Below are positions 1 through 10,422 of a DNA stretch of 64,000 nt, in pieces. The notes below the pieces were generated by a model, which was not told where the DNA came from, searched no databases, and worked only from the letters and a program-made list of their open reading frames with translations. The translations under genes and the position numbers were made by a program. Source of the stretch: Aquatica leii (lineage: Eukaryota > Arthropoda > Insecta > Coleoptera > Lampyridae); assembly GCA_035610365.1 (NCBI GenBank), contig CM069432.1, forward strand, positions 171,118,035-171,182,034, written 5' to 3'. Every line of letters starts with the position of its first letter. The stretch's first letter is position 1.

Positions 1-333
1 ACTCAAAACGTTTTTCACCAAGGTAAAGGACAACGCGACATATCATTAAATGCCCATTACATAATTCTATTTAAAAATCCACGAGATAAAGCACAAATAA
101 AACATTTAACGAGGCAAGTATACCCGAAAAACCCCAAGTTTTTAGAAGAAGCTTATAACGATGCAACATTGAATCCACATGGATATTTACTTTTTGATTT
201 AAAACAGGGTACGCCTGACATTGTACGTTTTAGAACATCAATTTTTAACAAAGACGGCGCATGCTACATTTACATTCCTAAAAAAGGGTTTAAATACACA
301 AGTTCAGATAAATTTGACATCATTCAATCATAA
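1..333 (+). CDS. Polinton packaging ATPase (FtsK/HerA type), C-terminal part
   Basis: The window opens inside this reading frame, which runs to TAA at 331-333 (110 codons visible). The stretch beginning TQNVFHQGKG and continuing through SLNAHYIILFKNPRDK matches what I know of the C-terminal core of Polinton/adintovirus A32-like genome-packaging ATPases, which drive DNA into the capsid. The Walker A and B motifs lie upstream, outside the window. The next gene's ATG shares the last base of this stop, so the late genes are tightly packed. The family call rests on remembered family pattern, not on a search. Confidence 0.75.
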   Translation, partial: TQNVFHQGKGQRDISLNAHYIILFKNPRDKAQIKHLTRQVYPKNPKFLEEAYNDATLNPHGYLLFDLKQGTPDIVRFRTSIFNKDGACYIYIPKKGFKYTSSDKFDIIQS

Positions 334-662
334 TGACTAACATACTCAGTAAGCATGCAGAACTGCTGCGGTCTTTGACAAAATTAGGACCTAACGAGCG
401 ACAAGCTTTGCTAAAGTGTGCCAGCGATAAGCAAATACATTGTATCTGTGAATGCATCTACAATACTTTAAAAGGAAAAGTTCCATTGTCAGGAACGCAG
501 AAGAGACGGCTCTCTCGTCATAAAAACACGTTGAGACGAATAGTAAAACAGGGAGAATCCATTAAAAAGAAAAAACAGATTTTATTACAACAAGGAGGCG
601 CATTTCTACCGTTTCTCTTAGCACCCTTAATTAGCGGTGTGTTAGGAAGTCTTTTTAACTAA
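333..662 (+). CDS. Basic protein with hydrophobic C-terminus, probable pX-like core/membrane-active virion protein
   Basis: This 109-aa protein starts on the last base of the ATPase stop. The middle (about residues 55-85) is very rich in Lys/Arg (QKRRLSRHKNTLRR, IKKKKQ). The end is a Gly/Leu-rich hydrophobic segment, GGAFLPFLLAPLISGVLGSL. Small Polinton/adintovirus proteins with this layout sit in the capsid gene block and have been compared with adenovirus core peptide pX. The sequence directly shows DNA-binding-like basicity and a membrane-active-looking tail; the function is inferred. The frame is intact. Confidence 0.6.
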   Translation: MTNILSKHAELLRSLTKLGPNERQALLKCASDKQIHCICECIYNTLKGKVPLSGTQKRRLSRHKNTLRRIVKQGESIKKKKQILLQQGGAFLPFLLAPLISGVLGSLFN

Positions 663-663
663 T

Positions 664-900
664 ATGGAACACGCTAAAAAGATTATCATTGTTCCCCCGG
701 AATTAATACAGCGGTTAAAAACTAATCCCGAACCTACGCAAAACAATGTGTTGTCAGAGCTGGACATCGAAATGAACAAAGTTTTAGATTCAAAACTGTC
801 AGACCACGATAAATGGAATATGTATAATCAGATTCTTCAAAGGTATTTACATTTTGTCGGCGAAATTCGACAGCCTGTTAGCATTTCAGTTGAAGATTAA
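664..900 (+). CDS. Small conserved Polinton late protein, function unknown
   Basis: This 78-aa ORF starts one base after the previous stop. It has a PPELIQRLK motif near the N-terminus and a DHDKWNMYNQILQRYLHF block, a pattern I recognise from proteins encoded beside pX-like ORFs in animal Polintons, where the two may also be fused. No catalytic motif is visible. The sequence at 901-985 before the integrase holds only a 15-codon ORF (904-951). The function is unknown; a virion or scaffold role is only a guess from its neighbours. Confidence 0.5.
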   Translation: MEHAKKIIIVPPELIQRLKTNPEPTQNNVLSELDIEMNKVLDSKLSDHDKWNMYNQILQRYLHFVGEIRQPVSISVED

Positions 901-985
901 AAGATGACGAAGGTGGCGGATGCTGATATAATAAAGACCGAGAAAAACTAGCAGTCCTAAAGGCTGGCAGCAGCTTGCATCTTAT

Positions 986-2264
986 ATGAAAGAAATTAAT
1001 TTTCCGCAAGAACTTATTGGAAATTTAAAACGTCGAGGTATTTCACAAACTAGAAATGAACAACTAGCGGCAAGTTCGCCACTTAGAAGTGATCAAAGTT
1101 TTGCGCCAAACTATGATGGCGATGACGAGTTAAGGCAGACAGTAACTGAAACCCCGAGAAGATCAAACCGCAGGTCAAGAGTTTTAATGGGAATCTTTCA
1201 AACTTTAATGATGGACACCGTATATTACGACCCAGGTCACGTTAGCGGCTTTGCGGGTGCAAATGACTTATTTCAATCAGTAAAGTATGAACAGAATCGC
1301 CCCAGTGTTGAAAAATGGTTACAACAACAAGAATCGTATACTATACATAAACCTAATAAAAAACGGTTTCCACGAAACAAATACATCGTAAACAATATGT
1401 TTGAATTATGGCAGGCTGATTTATGTGATATGCAAAGTTTGAAAAAATATAACGATAATTATAATTACATTTTAACCGTAATTGACGTATTCAGTAAAAA
1501 GGCTTGGGCTAGACCACTAAAAACTAAAACAGCTAAAAACGTTATTGATGCGTTTGCAGATATTTTTAAAGAATGTCAAAATAAACCTATAAACATTCAA
1601 ACGGATAAAGGGAAAGAATTTGTGGCAAAAACTGTGCAAAGTTTTTTTAAAGAACACAACACTCATTTTTACGTTACGAATAATCCGGATGTTAAAGCCG
1701 CTGTAGTTGAGCGATTTAATAGAACTCTTAAAACAAGAATGTGGCGCTACTTTACATATTCCAAATCGTACCGATACATTGACGTGTTACAAAATTTATT
1801 ATCATCTTATAATAATAGATATCATCGAAGCATTAAAATGGCACCCAATGATGTAAATGAGTCTAATATTTTACAAGTTTGGCAAAACCTGTACAGTAGT
1901 GGAGTTGGTCTAGAACGAATGCCCAAATATAAAGTCGGTCAACATGTAAGGATTAGTAGAACTAAACAGATCTTTGAGAAGGGTTATACAACAAATTGGA
2001 GCGAAGAAGTGTTTAAAATAAGTGAAGTTATTAATCGCAAACCTCCTGTTTACCGAGTTGTTGATTTAAATAGCGAGCCAATTAAAGGAACATTTTATGA
2101 AGAAGAATTACAACTTATTACAGTTAATAGTGACACTAGATATAAAATTGAAAGTGTTAAAAGCAAAGGGCCGCGGAATAAATAAACAGTATTTTGTAAA
2201 GTGGCAAGGATATAGCGATAAATTTAATTCATGGGTATCATCAAACGAATTGCAACAATTATGA
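986..2264 (+). pseudogene. Polinton retroviral-type (RVE) integrase with C-terminal chromodomain, frameshifted
   Basis: This gene joins the element's DNA ends to host DNA. The rve core is clear: first Asp in WQADLCDM (about residue 144), second Asp in QTDKGKEF, Glu in VERFNRTLK, giving the D,D,E triad. The N-terminal 90 residues are poorly conserved and polar. An SH3-like region follows (KYKVGQHVRISR). The main frame stops at 2185, but the next frame carries the second half of a chromodomain (YFVKWQGYSD) up to TGA at 2262-2264. This suggests one extra base near 2171-2175 (GGG run). The catalytic core itself is uninterrupted. The TGA overlaps the ATG of the next gene. Confidence 0.88.
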
Positions 2265-3100
2265 ATACCGAGAATGAGTTTTATTTAACATTACTAAGTA
2301 ATAGTTCTATGAACTACTACCCCAACAATACAACTGCAAATTTTATTACACAATTACCTAAACGAGTAAGATTGACTGGAGAATGGGTTGTTGGAATTTC
2401 TGAAATTCAATATCCGTGTTCGTTTTTAGCAGTTGGAGAAACTGATAACTTAATGTACTATAGGACTGAACTACCCGAAGAACACGAATTAAATCTTGAA
2501 AAAGTGTTAAATCTTGCAACGAAACATTTTTTTGACAGTAAAGATTCAATTCATTTTTCTTATCAAGAATGGAATATTTTAAAAATTTCTCCAGGAAACT
2601 ATGAATCAATCGAAGACGTTATTACTGAAATTAATAACCACGAAATAATAAAGAAACTGATAAACTTTAAATACAACATAATAACAAAACGAGTTTTCTT
2701 AAAAGTAAACACAACATTATCTGTACTGGGTTTTTCAAGAAGATTAGCGCTTCAGCTAGGTTTTCAACCCGATCAAAATTTAGCAAAAGTAAAAACTTCA
2801 GCTCATCCAGCAAACATATGGACAGGTATACCATCTCAAATGTTTATTTATTCTGATATTGTAGAACCACAACTAGTAGGAGATGCCTTAGCGCCTTTAT
2901 TGCGAATTGTTAATGTCACTTCTGACAATTACAATTCCGGATGTCACAAAGATGTAGTATTTTCTCCTGTACATTACATACCCCTTATGAGAAAATAATT
3001 TGAAAATATAGAAATAAATATAAGGACCGACACGGCAGCTTCTATGTCATTCGAGTTTGGTACGCTGAATTTGAAACTTCATTTCAAAAAACTTAATTAA
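2261..3100 (+). pseudogene. Probable minor capsid (penton-like) protein, copy 1, nonsense mutation near the C-terminus
   Basis: I prefer the start at 2261 (MNTENEFYLTLLSN) over the in-frame ATG at 2231, because 2231 lies inside the integrase tail and family members begin like this. Conserved features are SSMNYYPNNT near the N-terminus and LTGEWVVGISEIQYP (about residues 34-50), a signature of the Polinton protein usually taken as the single-jelly-roll penton at capsid vertices. A TAA at 2996-2998 truncates it; copy 2 has GAA at the matching place and reads on to the normal end at 3100. The penton label follows family knowledge; jelly-roll structure cannot be seen directly. Confidence 0.6.
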
Positions 3101-3101
3101 A

Positions 3102-3544
3102 ATGGCGTGTCCATATCAACAATATTACATTAATCAAGCCGGTAGTGGAATTGGTGTTATTTACCAAGGGGCCCCATATCAAAGAGGTCATGGAATTGGA
3201 AGTTGGTTGGGGGGTATATTTCGTTCAATTTTGCCATTGTTTAAGTCAGGCGTGAAAGCAGTAGGAAAAGAAGCGTTGAGAACGGGAAGTAATATTTTAG
3301 GAGATATTGTAGAAAATCGACCAATCAAAGAATCGTTTCAAGATAGAATGCGCGAAGCCGGTCAGAGTGTGAAACGCAAAGCAGACACTAAAATTGAAAA
3401 TCTGATGCAGGGTTCTGGATATAAAAAACCGCGTCAAAAACAACCAGTCATTCTCTGTCTGTAATTAACAAGAAGACGTCAACTTCTAGACGCAAGCCTG
3501 CTAATTCAAAAGTTAATTACAACGATATTTTTGACAGAAATTAA
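3102..3544 (+). pseudogene. Minor virion protein, pVI-like, copy 1 (frameshifted)
   Basis: Starts one base after the penton end with MACPYQQYYINQAGSG. It has a Gly-rich segment and an amphipathic helix-like block (GIGSWLGGIFRSILPLFKSG), then basic KRKAD and KKPRQK patches. Family members resemble adenovirus pVI, an internal membrane-lytic and hexon-linking protein. A homopolymer one A shorter than in copy 2 (near 3437-3442) shifts the frame, so this copy ends at 3464 instead of about 3544. Confidence 0.6.
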
Positions 3545-3546
3545 TA

Positions 3547-4859
3547 ATGGCTTTTCTTCACGCTCAATCTTGCGAATGCATTAAATCTGAATTAGATTTA
3601 TTTGCTCTTCCATCAACTCAAACAAGTACAGAATCTGGCGAATAGATTTTCTACAAGCCACTATCTTCGTTAACTGACGACGCACCGATTGAATTTGTTA
3701 TACCTGGCAACGGCAATGATTACTTGGACTTAAGTCAAACAATGCTGTACGTAACAGCCAAAATCGTGAAACAAGACGATACTTCGTTAAACGTTGAGGA
3801 TGTTGTAGGACCCGTAAATAACTGGTTACATTCTCTATTTAGTCAAGTTGAGATTTATTTAAATCAAAAACTTGTATCTCCGCCTAATAATACGTATGCA
3901 TACCGTTCTTATATTGAAACTTTACTAAACTATGGATCAGAAGCAAAATCTTCACATCTATCGTGTAGTTTATGGCATAGTGATACACCAGGAAAAATGA
4001 ATAGTCTGACGGAAGACAATGTGGGATTCATTAAAAGAAAATCTTTTACTTCCGAAAATAACCAAATTGAAATAATGGGACATGTCCACTCTGACATATT
4101 TATTCAAGAAAAATTTCTTGTTAACGGTGTCGAGATGAAGATAAAATTTGTTCGTTCAAAAGATTCGTTTAGTTTAATGGCTAAATCCGGGTCTACATAC
4201 AAGGTGAAAATTTTGAAGCCAGTCTTTTAGTAAGAAGAATGAGAATTAATCCTACAATTCCAATTGCACACATAAAAGCGTTAGAATTTACTTCCGTAAA
4301 ATATCCAATAACCAAAGCCGATGTTAAAGTATTGACTATTCCATCAGGGATTCAACGAAAGTCTTTAGACAACGTTTTCTTAGGCCAATTACCTAAACGT
4401 TGTATTATTGGATTTGTGTCAAATAAAGCGTTCGATGGAGATTACGCTACTAACCCGTTTAATTTTTATCATTATAAAATTAATTATCTGTCTTTGTATA
4501 TTGATGGCCAACAAATTTCGTCAAAACCACTTCAACCGGATTTTACAAAATCAGGCTTGTACGTGCGAGCATACTATACTTTATACTCCGGAACCGGCAT
4601 TCATTTTTTAAATGAAGGAAATGATATATCTCGAGAATATTACCCTAAAGGTTTCTGTTTAATGGCTTTTGATTTAACACCGGATTTATCAGCAAATGCA
4701 AATACAGATTGAAATCTTGTAAAAAATGGATCGTTGCGCATAGAAGTCGGATTTGAAGATGCGTTAAGTGAAACTATAAACTGTTTAGTTTACGCAGAAT
4801 TTGATAACGTCATAGAAATTGATAAACATAGAAATGTAATGGTAGATTTTAGTAGTTAA
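3547..4859 (+). pseudogene. Double-jelly-roll major capsid protein (hexon-like), copy 1, broken at three points
   Basis: This is the shell protein of Polinton-type particles. The roughly 437-codon span begins at ATG 3547 and ends at TAA 4857-4859. Family signatures lie in successive pieces: SSLTDDAPIEF and GPVNNWLHSLFSQVE in the first barrel, NVFLGQLPKR, NPFNFYHYKINYLSLY and YAEFDNVIEIDKHRN in the second. Breaks are TAG at 3643-3645, a one-base shift between about 4213 and 4225, and TGA at 4710-4712. All three recur in copy 2. The intact stretches are highly conserved and both barrels are represented. Confidence 0.85.
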
Positions 4860-4909
4860 GCATACACGACACTTTACTCAACTTAGTTATTAATTAACAC
4901 TCAAGAAGA

Positions 4910-5467
4910 ATGGACGCGTTTGTTGATTTGCAAGGTTTTCGTGGAGAAGACAAAAAATTTATTCCTAAAGAAGTTGCAGTTGTTTCGTCAGATGGTGACT
5001 ATTGCGAAGTTTTGCTTATAAAGCCACCAATGCCTTATTCTACTTTATCAAAATCAGTGAAAAACGAAGTTTATTACTTGGAAAACTATTTTCATGGTCT
5101 AAAATGGAGTACTGGATACATAAATTATAAAGATTTTGAAGACGAACATAGAAAACTATTAATGCCTTTCAACGGTATTTTTGTTAAAGGCTATGAAAAG
5201 CAAAACACTTTAAAATTTTTAAATAAACCGGTAGTTAACATGGAGGGGCTCAGTTGTCCAACCTTTAAAAAACTAAAAAAAAAAGAGATGCAAGCAATCA
5301 AATGTCTACATCATCACATTGAAAACCCTTCGTGTGCTCTGGAACACGCTTTAATTTTATGTGAATGGTCAAAGAAAAATAGCAGAGATGAATGCGGTAC
5401 AAATTCAACAATGTTTGAAGAATATCCCGACCACCAAGAATGTACATCGACTTGTATGTGCTTCTAA
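4910..5467 (+). CDS. Conserved Polinton-associated protein of unknown function, copy 1
   Basis: This uninterrupted 185-aa protein begins MDAFVDLQGFRGEDKKF. Similar 'VDLQGF...K.F..KE' proteins are common as unannotated ORFs in arthropod Polintons next to the protease. The early Asp and alternating hydrophobic strands (VAVVSSDGDYCEVLLIKPP) would fit an RNase H-like or exonuclease-like fold, but I cannot show that. A Cys/His cluster (CLHHHIENPSCALEH) near residues 135-150 could bind metal. The last 80 bases overlap the protease start in another frame. It has one more Lys than copy 2 in a poly-A run (9 A versus 6). Confidence 0.55.
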   Translation: MDAFVDLQGFRGEDKKFIPKEVAVVSSDGDYCEVLLIKPPMPYSTLSKSVKNEVYYLENYFHGLKWSTGYINYKDFEDEHRKLLMPFNGIFVKGYEKQNTLKFLNKPVVNMEGLSCPTFKKLKKKEMQAIKCLHHHIENPSCALEHALILCEWSKKNSRDECGTNSTMFEEYPDHQECTSTCMCF

Positions 5468-5866
5468 TCAACTACCATGGCGTATACAGAGACCTTGTGC
5501 TATTATTGCAAACACCGACCCCTCATATAAAGCTGGTGAACATTGGGCAGCGTTTTACATTAATGAATATGGACATGGAGAATATTTTGATTCTTTTGGA
5601 AGACCACCCCTAGGATATCATAAAAAGTTTTTAGAACAAAATTGTTGTACTTGGACTTTTAATTGTAAAATTTTACAAGATTTTCATTTTTTCATTCAAT
5701 GTTTTCCGGTCAATATTGTCTTGTATATTTATATTTTAAACTTTGTAACACAAACATGATAGAATTTTTAGAAATATTTGATAATGATTTAATAAAAAAT
5801 GATGTATGCGTTAGTTTATTGTATAATTTTTATTTAAAAAAAATCAATGTATTAGATGTTTTATAA
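5388..5866 (+). pseudogene. Adenain-type cysteine protease (capsid maturation), copy 1, frameshift before the catalytic Cys
   Basis: Start taken at 5388 (MNAVQIQQ), overlapping the previous gene. The catalytic His is in AGEHWAAFYINE and the Asp in GEYFDSFG. The expected catalytic Cys motif GQYC appears in a different frame around 5708-5722. That frame then runs, with an acidic and hydrophobic C-terminus, to TAA at 5864-5866. The shift lies around 5700-5710 and is the same in copy 2. Homologues (family C5) process capsid precursors. At 5477 this copy has TGG (CCATGG), where copy 2 has a stop. Confidence 0.8.
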
Positions 5867-6192
5867 TATTTATTGTACATAAATAAATAAAAGACAGTAA
5901 AATAAAATTCAAATGTTTTATTGAAAGACAAATGTTTAATCATATACAAATAGAATGATAAAGTTTACTATATGATATAATAAAGATTAAGTATTTACAA
6001 AGAATAAAAAGAAATTTTATAAATATTATAACAGTAAAAAATACATAAACATTAGTTATTTAGAAATAATATAAAACAATAATAATAAACTATTAACAAT
6101 ATCAAAAATTTACATAAAATACAAAGATATAGATACATATACATAAAAATAAATAATTAAATAAATAAAATAAATAAATAAATACTTTAAAA
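5867..6192. other. AT-rich spacer between convergent Polinton gene blocks, copy 1
   Basis: About 325 bases with no ORF. It separates the + strand capsid/protease block from the - strand polymerase. It is full of AATAAA/ATAAAA-like words on + (for example around 5880-5905) and TTTATT-type words for -, so it probably holds the poly(A) signals of both blocks. The individual sites cannot be chosen from sequence alone. Confidence 0.5.
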
Positions 6193-8073
6193 CTAAAATC
6201 TAAAACCGTAAGGCACAGTGTCCATGCTGTCTTCAAGTCTACGGCGTTTGGTGTACGTTACTTGGTAACGTTTTTTCTCAGGTTTAGAGATTACGTCAAA
6301 TGTTGAGGTGCGACAGATCTTACGATCTGTCTCAACGTACGTGATATCTGCCCCTTCGAGTACCATCCGCCGTAGACTTTCGAAGTTGACCACCTCGCAA
6401 TTTTTGTAATTTAAGGTAATCCCTTTTACCTTGCAGACGTACACTACACTATTCGCATTTGTGGAAAAAATTTTTAATGCGTAGTTTTTGGGTCCACCAC
6501 TGACGTATTCCATTATGTAACTGCCTACCCCGTAGCACTCTACCTTGTCAGTCATATCACCTAGAAAGTCACCTGTGGTCGGTGTCCACTCTCCCGGTTT
6601 CTGGGTGAATATGACGGAATCCGTGTCGAAATAAAGCACTCTATCCCCGAGACGTTCCAGGTAATTGTATAGTACCAACCGCGCGTTAGCTGTGGTGTAT
6701 GCCGCTAACACCACATTAACGGTCTTTAGCGGCTGTATACTACCCTCCGGCCGGTTCCAATTCAGGAGTATGCAGTCTTCGTCAATGGTGGTTAGTGCGT
6801 GTACGTCTATAGACGGGTCAGTCAGTTTTTTAAAGAGTTCTGCAGGATCGGTAATGATGGACGATTGCATCAAGTTCTCCCGTTGACCGAACTTACCCCA
6901 GAAAGAGTTAAGGCAAAGCTTAGATATGTACCTAAGACCTGGATTAACACCAACGTTGGATTTATCTAACTCCACACCCTCCTTTTCAAGGTACTCGGTC
7001 ACATACTTGTCCTTTTGTTCGTTGTCAGAACACCATGAAGGCCAACCACTACATTCTTGCTTCATTTTGAGGAAGTTGTTAACGTAAGAAGTAAACAAAC
7101 CGCCTGACTTCTGCTTGGGGTTATACTAGGTAGTTTCATATTCCCAAACTTCATCAACCTGTACCACCTTGTATCCTAAAGATATAGCTTTCCTTAACTC
7201 GTCAGCAACAAAAGTTCCTTGAAACTGACGTTGTTCAGAGTCGTGGTTGCACACATCTTTATTCAAACTCTCCCCACAAGTTCTGCACAAGATAAACATT
7301 AGTTTATTATGCATTTTTGTGGGGAGAACCGGATGGTACAGATTTGGTGGAAGAACCGTACACTTAATAATCCCCTCAATTGTTTGTACACTTAGTTTAT
7401 TACAAGTGTCGGCACCTATGTGAAGTTTGGGATGACCAACAAGATACTTGCCATATTTGTTGACGAACGGATACAACGAACATACGTCAAGGTACCGTAT
7501 CTTCTCCTCACCTTCAGCCTTGTGATACAATTTGACGGCGTTTGTTCGTCCCCCAAAAAAGCTATCGCGTGGGTTAAGGGGTTTCTTTTCAATTATAGGG
7601 TAATTCTTAAGAAAATCTTGAATCTCCGTGTGAGAGTTTATGAGCAATTTAAAAAGACACTCCTTTATTACAATCAAATTGTACCCAAAGGATCGGATGC
7701 GAGTGTTTACAGCCTCCGTTTTCTCTCGACGCATAAACATTGTATCCATCTTATCGTCAGCAAGCATGGCTGTTTGGTCAGGGAAACAATCTTCACAGCC
7801 GTGGTAATAACAACCATGGAATTGATAGACGGTGTTCGAGACTGCATCAAATCCGTCTACTAGATGACCTTCGGGTAACCTGACTTCACGACCATTTCTA
7901 GCGTGTTGAATTTGAGTATTAAATGAATGTTCAACCCACATTAACAATTGTAAAGCAATTTTTGATTGATTATCCGCCATTCTGTAACCCGACGGTGGCA
8001 CGAGCCCAATAACGTCTTTAGATAAGAAGTTGCGTCTAAAGACTTTATTGCAAGCACCTGCAATCGTACAGGC
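6193..8073 (-). pseudogene. Protein-primed family B DNA polymerase, truncated copy 1 (C-terminal two thirds)
   Basis: Read on -, this copy has motif A (LDVCSLYP), motif B (KLCLNSFWGKFG) and motif C (YFDTDSVIF), so the polymerase core is all here. A TAG at 7126-7128 splits it just after WEYETT. The N-terminal exonuclease domain is missing. At about 8074-8083 the sequence stops matching copy 2 and jumps directly into the middle of the penton gene in the opposite coding direction. That is the joint of the tandem duplication, so this copy has no start of its own. Confidence 0.88.
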
Positions 8074-8083
8074 CCAAAGAATG

Positions 8084-8612
8084 GCATATTTTAAAAATTT
8101 CTCCAGGAAACTATGAATCAATCGAAGACGTTATTACTGAAATTAATAACCACGAAATAATAAAGAAACTGATAAACTTTAAATACAACATAATAACAAA
8201 ACGAGTTTTCTTAAAAGTAAACACAACATTATCTGTACTGGGTTTTTCAAGAAGATTAGCGCTTCAGCTAGGTTTTCAACCCGATCAAAATTTAGCAAAA
8301 GTAAAAACTTCAGCTCATCCAGCAAACATATGGACAGGTATACCATCTCAAATGTTTATTTATTCTGATATTGTAGAACCACAACTAGTAGGAGATGCCT
8401 TAGCGCCTTTATTGCGAATTGTTAATGTCACTTCTGACAATTACAATTCCGGATGTCACAAAGATGTAGTATTTTCTCCTGTACATTACATACCCCTTAT
8501 GAGAAAAGAATTTGAAAATATAGAAATAAATATAAGGACCGACACGGCAGCTTCTATGCCATTCGAGTTTGGTACGCTGAATTTGAAACTTCATTTCAAA
8601 AAACTTAATTAA
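8084..8612 (+). pseudogene. Penton-like protein, copy 2, lacking its 5' half
   Basis: The frame is open from the duplication joint to TAA at 8610-8612 and gives the C-terminal part of the penton-like protein. Unlike copy 1 it keeps GAA where copy 1 has TAA, so it shows the normal C-terminus (ending GTLNLKLHFKKLN). It has no start codon of its own upstream; the first in-frame ATG is at 8352. The sequence before it is the polymerase fragment in the opposite orientation. Confidence 0.75.
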
Positions 8613-8613
8613 A

Positions 8614-9057
8614 ATGGCGTGTCCATATCAACAATATTACATTAATCAAGCCGGTAGTGGAATTGGTGTTATTTACCAAGGGGCCCCATATCAAAGAGGT
8701 CATGGAATTGGAAGTTGGTTGGGGGGTATATTTCGTTCAATTTTGCCATTGTTTAAGTCAGGCGTGAAAGCAGTAGGAAAAGAAGCGTTGAGAACGGGAA
8801 GTAATATTTTAGGAGATATTGTAGAAAATCGACCAATCAAAGAATCGTTTCAAGATAGAATGCGCGAAGCCGGTCAGAGTGTGAAACGCAAAGCAGACAC
8901 TAAAATTGAAAATCTGATGCAGGGTTCTGGATATAAAAAACCGCGTCAAAAAACAACCAGTCATTCTCTGTCTGTAATTAACAAGAAGACGTCAACTTCT
9001 AGACGCAAGCCTGCTAATTCAAAAGTTAATTACAACGATATTTTTGACAGAAATTAA
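8614..9057 (+). CDS. Minor virion protein, pVI-like, copy 2 (intact)
   Basis: 147 aa, open throughout. The first 112 residues equal copy 1, then it reads on through a Ser/Lys/Arg-rich tail ending NYNDIFDRN. The N-terminus has a Gly-rich stretch, a putative amphipathic helix (GSWLGGIFRSILPLFKSGVK) and basic patches. Its role in Polinton-type particles is inferred by analogy with adenovirus pVI. It ends three bases before the capsid ATG. Confidence 0.65.
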   Translation: MACPYQQYYINQAGSGIGVIYQGAPYQRGHGIGSWLGGIFRSILPLFKSGVKAVGKEALRTGSNILGDIVENRPIKESFQDRMREAGQSVKRKADTKIENLMQGSGYKKPRQKTTSHSLSVINKKTSTSRRKPANSKVNYNDIFDRN

Positions 9058-9059
9058 TA

Positions 9060-10372
9060 ATGGCTTTTCTTCACGCTCAATCTTGCGAATGCATTAAATC
9101 TGAATTAGATTTATTTGCTCTTCCATCAACTCAAACAAGTACAGAATCTGGCGAATAGATTTTCTACAAGCCACTATCTTCGTTAACTGACGACGCACCG
9201 ATTGAATTTGTTATACCTGGCAACGGCAATGATTACTTGGACTTAAGTCAAACAATGCTGTACGTAACAGCCAAAATCGTGAAACAAGACGATACTTCGT
9301 TAAACGTTGAGGATGTTGTAGGACCCGTAAATAACTGGTTACATTCTCTATTTAGTCAAGTTGAGATTTATTTAAATCAAAAACTTGTATCTCCGCCTAA
9401 TAATACGTATGCATACCGTTCTTATATTGAAACTTTACTAAACTATGGATCAGAAGCAAAATCTTCACATCTATCGTGTAGTTTATGGCATAGTGATACA
9501 CCAGGAAAAATGAATAGTCTGACGGAAGACAATGTGGGATTCATTAAAAGAAAATCTTTTACTTCCGAAAATAACCAAATTGAAATAATGGGACATGTCC
9601 ACTCTGACATATTTATTCAAGAAAAATTTCTTGTTAACGGTGTCGAGATGAAGATAAAATTTGTTCGTTCAAGAGATTCGTTTAGTTTAATGGCTAAATC
9701 CGGGTCTACATACAAGGTGAAAATTTTGAAGCCAGTCTTTTAGTAAGAAGAATGAGAATTAATCCTACAATTCCAATTGCACACATAAAAGCGTTAGAAT
9801 TTACTTCCGTAAAATATCCAATAACCAAAGCCGATGTTAAAGTATTGACTATTCCATCAGGGATTCAACGAAAGTCTTTAGACAACGTTTTCTTAGGCCA
9901 ATTACCTAAACGTTGTATTATTGGATTTGTGTCAAATAAAGCGTTCGATGGAGATTACGCTACTAACCCGTTTAATTTTTATCATTATAAAATTAATTAT
10001 CTGTCTTTGTATATTGATGGCCAACAAATTTCGTCAAAACCACTTCAACCGGATTTTACAAAATCAGGCTTGTACGTGCGAGCATACTATACTTTATACT
10101 CCGGAACCGGCATTCATTTTTTAAATGAAGGAAATGATATATATCGAGAATATTACCCTAAAGGTTTCTGTTTAATGGCTTTTGATTTAACACCGGATTT
10201 ATCAGCAAATGCAAATACAGATTGAAATCTTGTAAAAAATGGATCGTTGCGCATAGAAGTCGGATTTGAAGATGCGTTAAGTGAAACTATAAACTGTTTA
10301 GTTTACGCAGAATTTGATAACGTCATAGAAATTGATAAACATAGAAATGTAATGGTAGATTTTAGTAGTTAA
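9060..10372 (+). pseudogene. Double-jelly-roll major capsid protein, copy 2, same breaks as copy 1
   Basis: Same layout as copy 1, from ATG 9060 to TAA 10370-10372. The stops at 9156-9158 (TAG) and 10223-10225 (TGA) and the shift near 9726-9738 are at identical sites. Only two amino-acid differences from copy 1 are evident in the long open pieces (Lys to Arg, Ser to Tyr). That both copies carry the same three lesions shows the gene was broken before the duplication. Confidence 0.85.
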
Positions 10373-10422
10373 GCATACACGACACTTTACTCAACTTAGT
10401 TATTAATTAACACTCAAGAAGA

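Larger units (their letters stand above)
2573..8083. repeat. Tandem duplication inside the Polinton, unit 1
   Basis: The sequence from the middle of the penton gene to the middle of PolB is repeated at a constant offset of 5510-5513 bases (2589 matches 8101, 3724 matches 9237, 6193 matches 11704, 7126 matches 12637). I see only scattered substitutions and a few 1-3 base indels. The joint near 8074-8083 shows only a few bases of similarity between the joined ends (AAAGAATGGCATATTTT versus CAAGAATGGAATATTTT), as in microhomology-mediated or template-switch joining. Confidence 0.9.

Noticed and set aside
13-333. Alternative idea that the first frame is a host protein
   Set aside because: The following pX-like, integrase and capsid genes and the packaging-ATPase signature place it in the Polinton.
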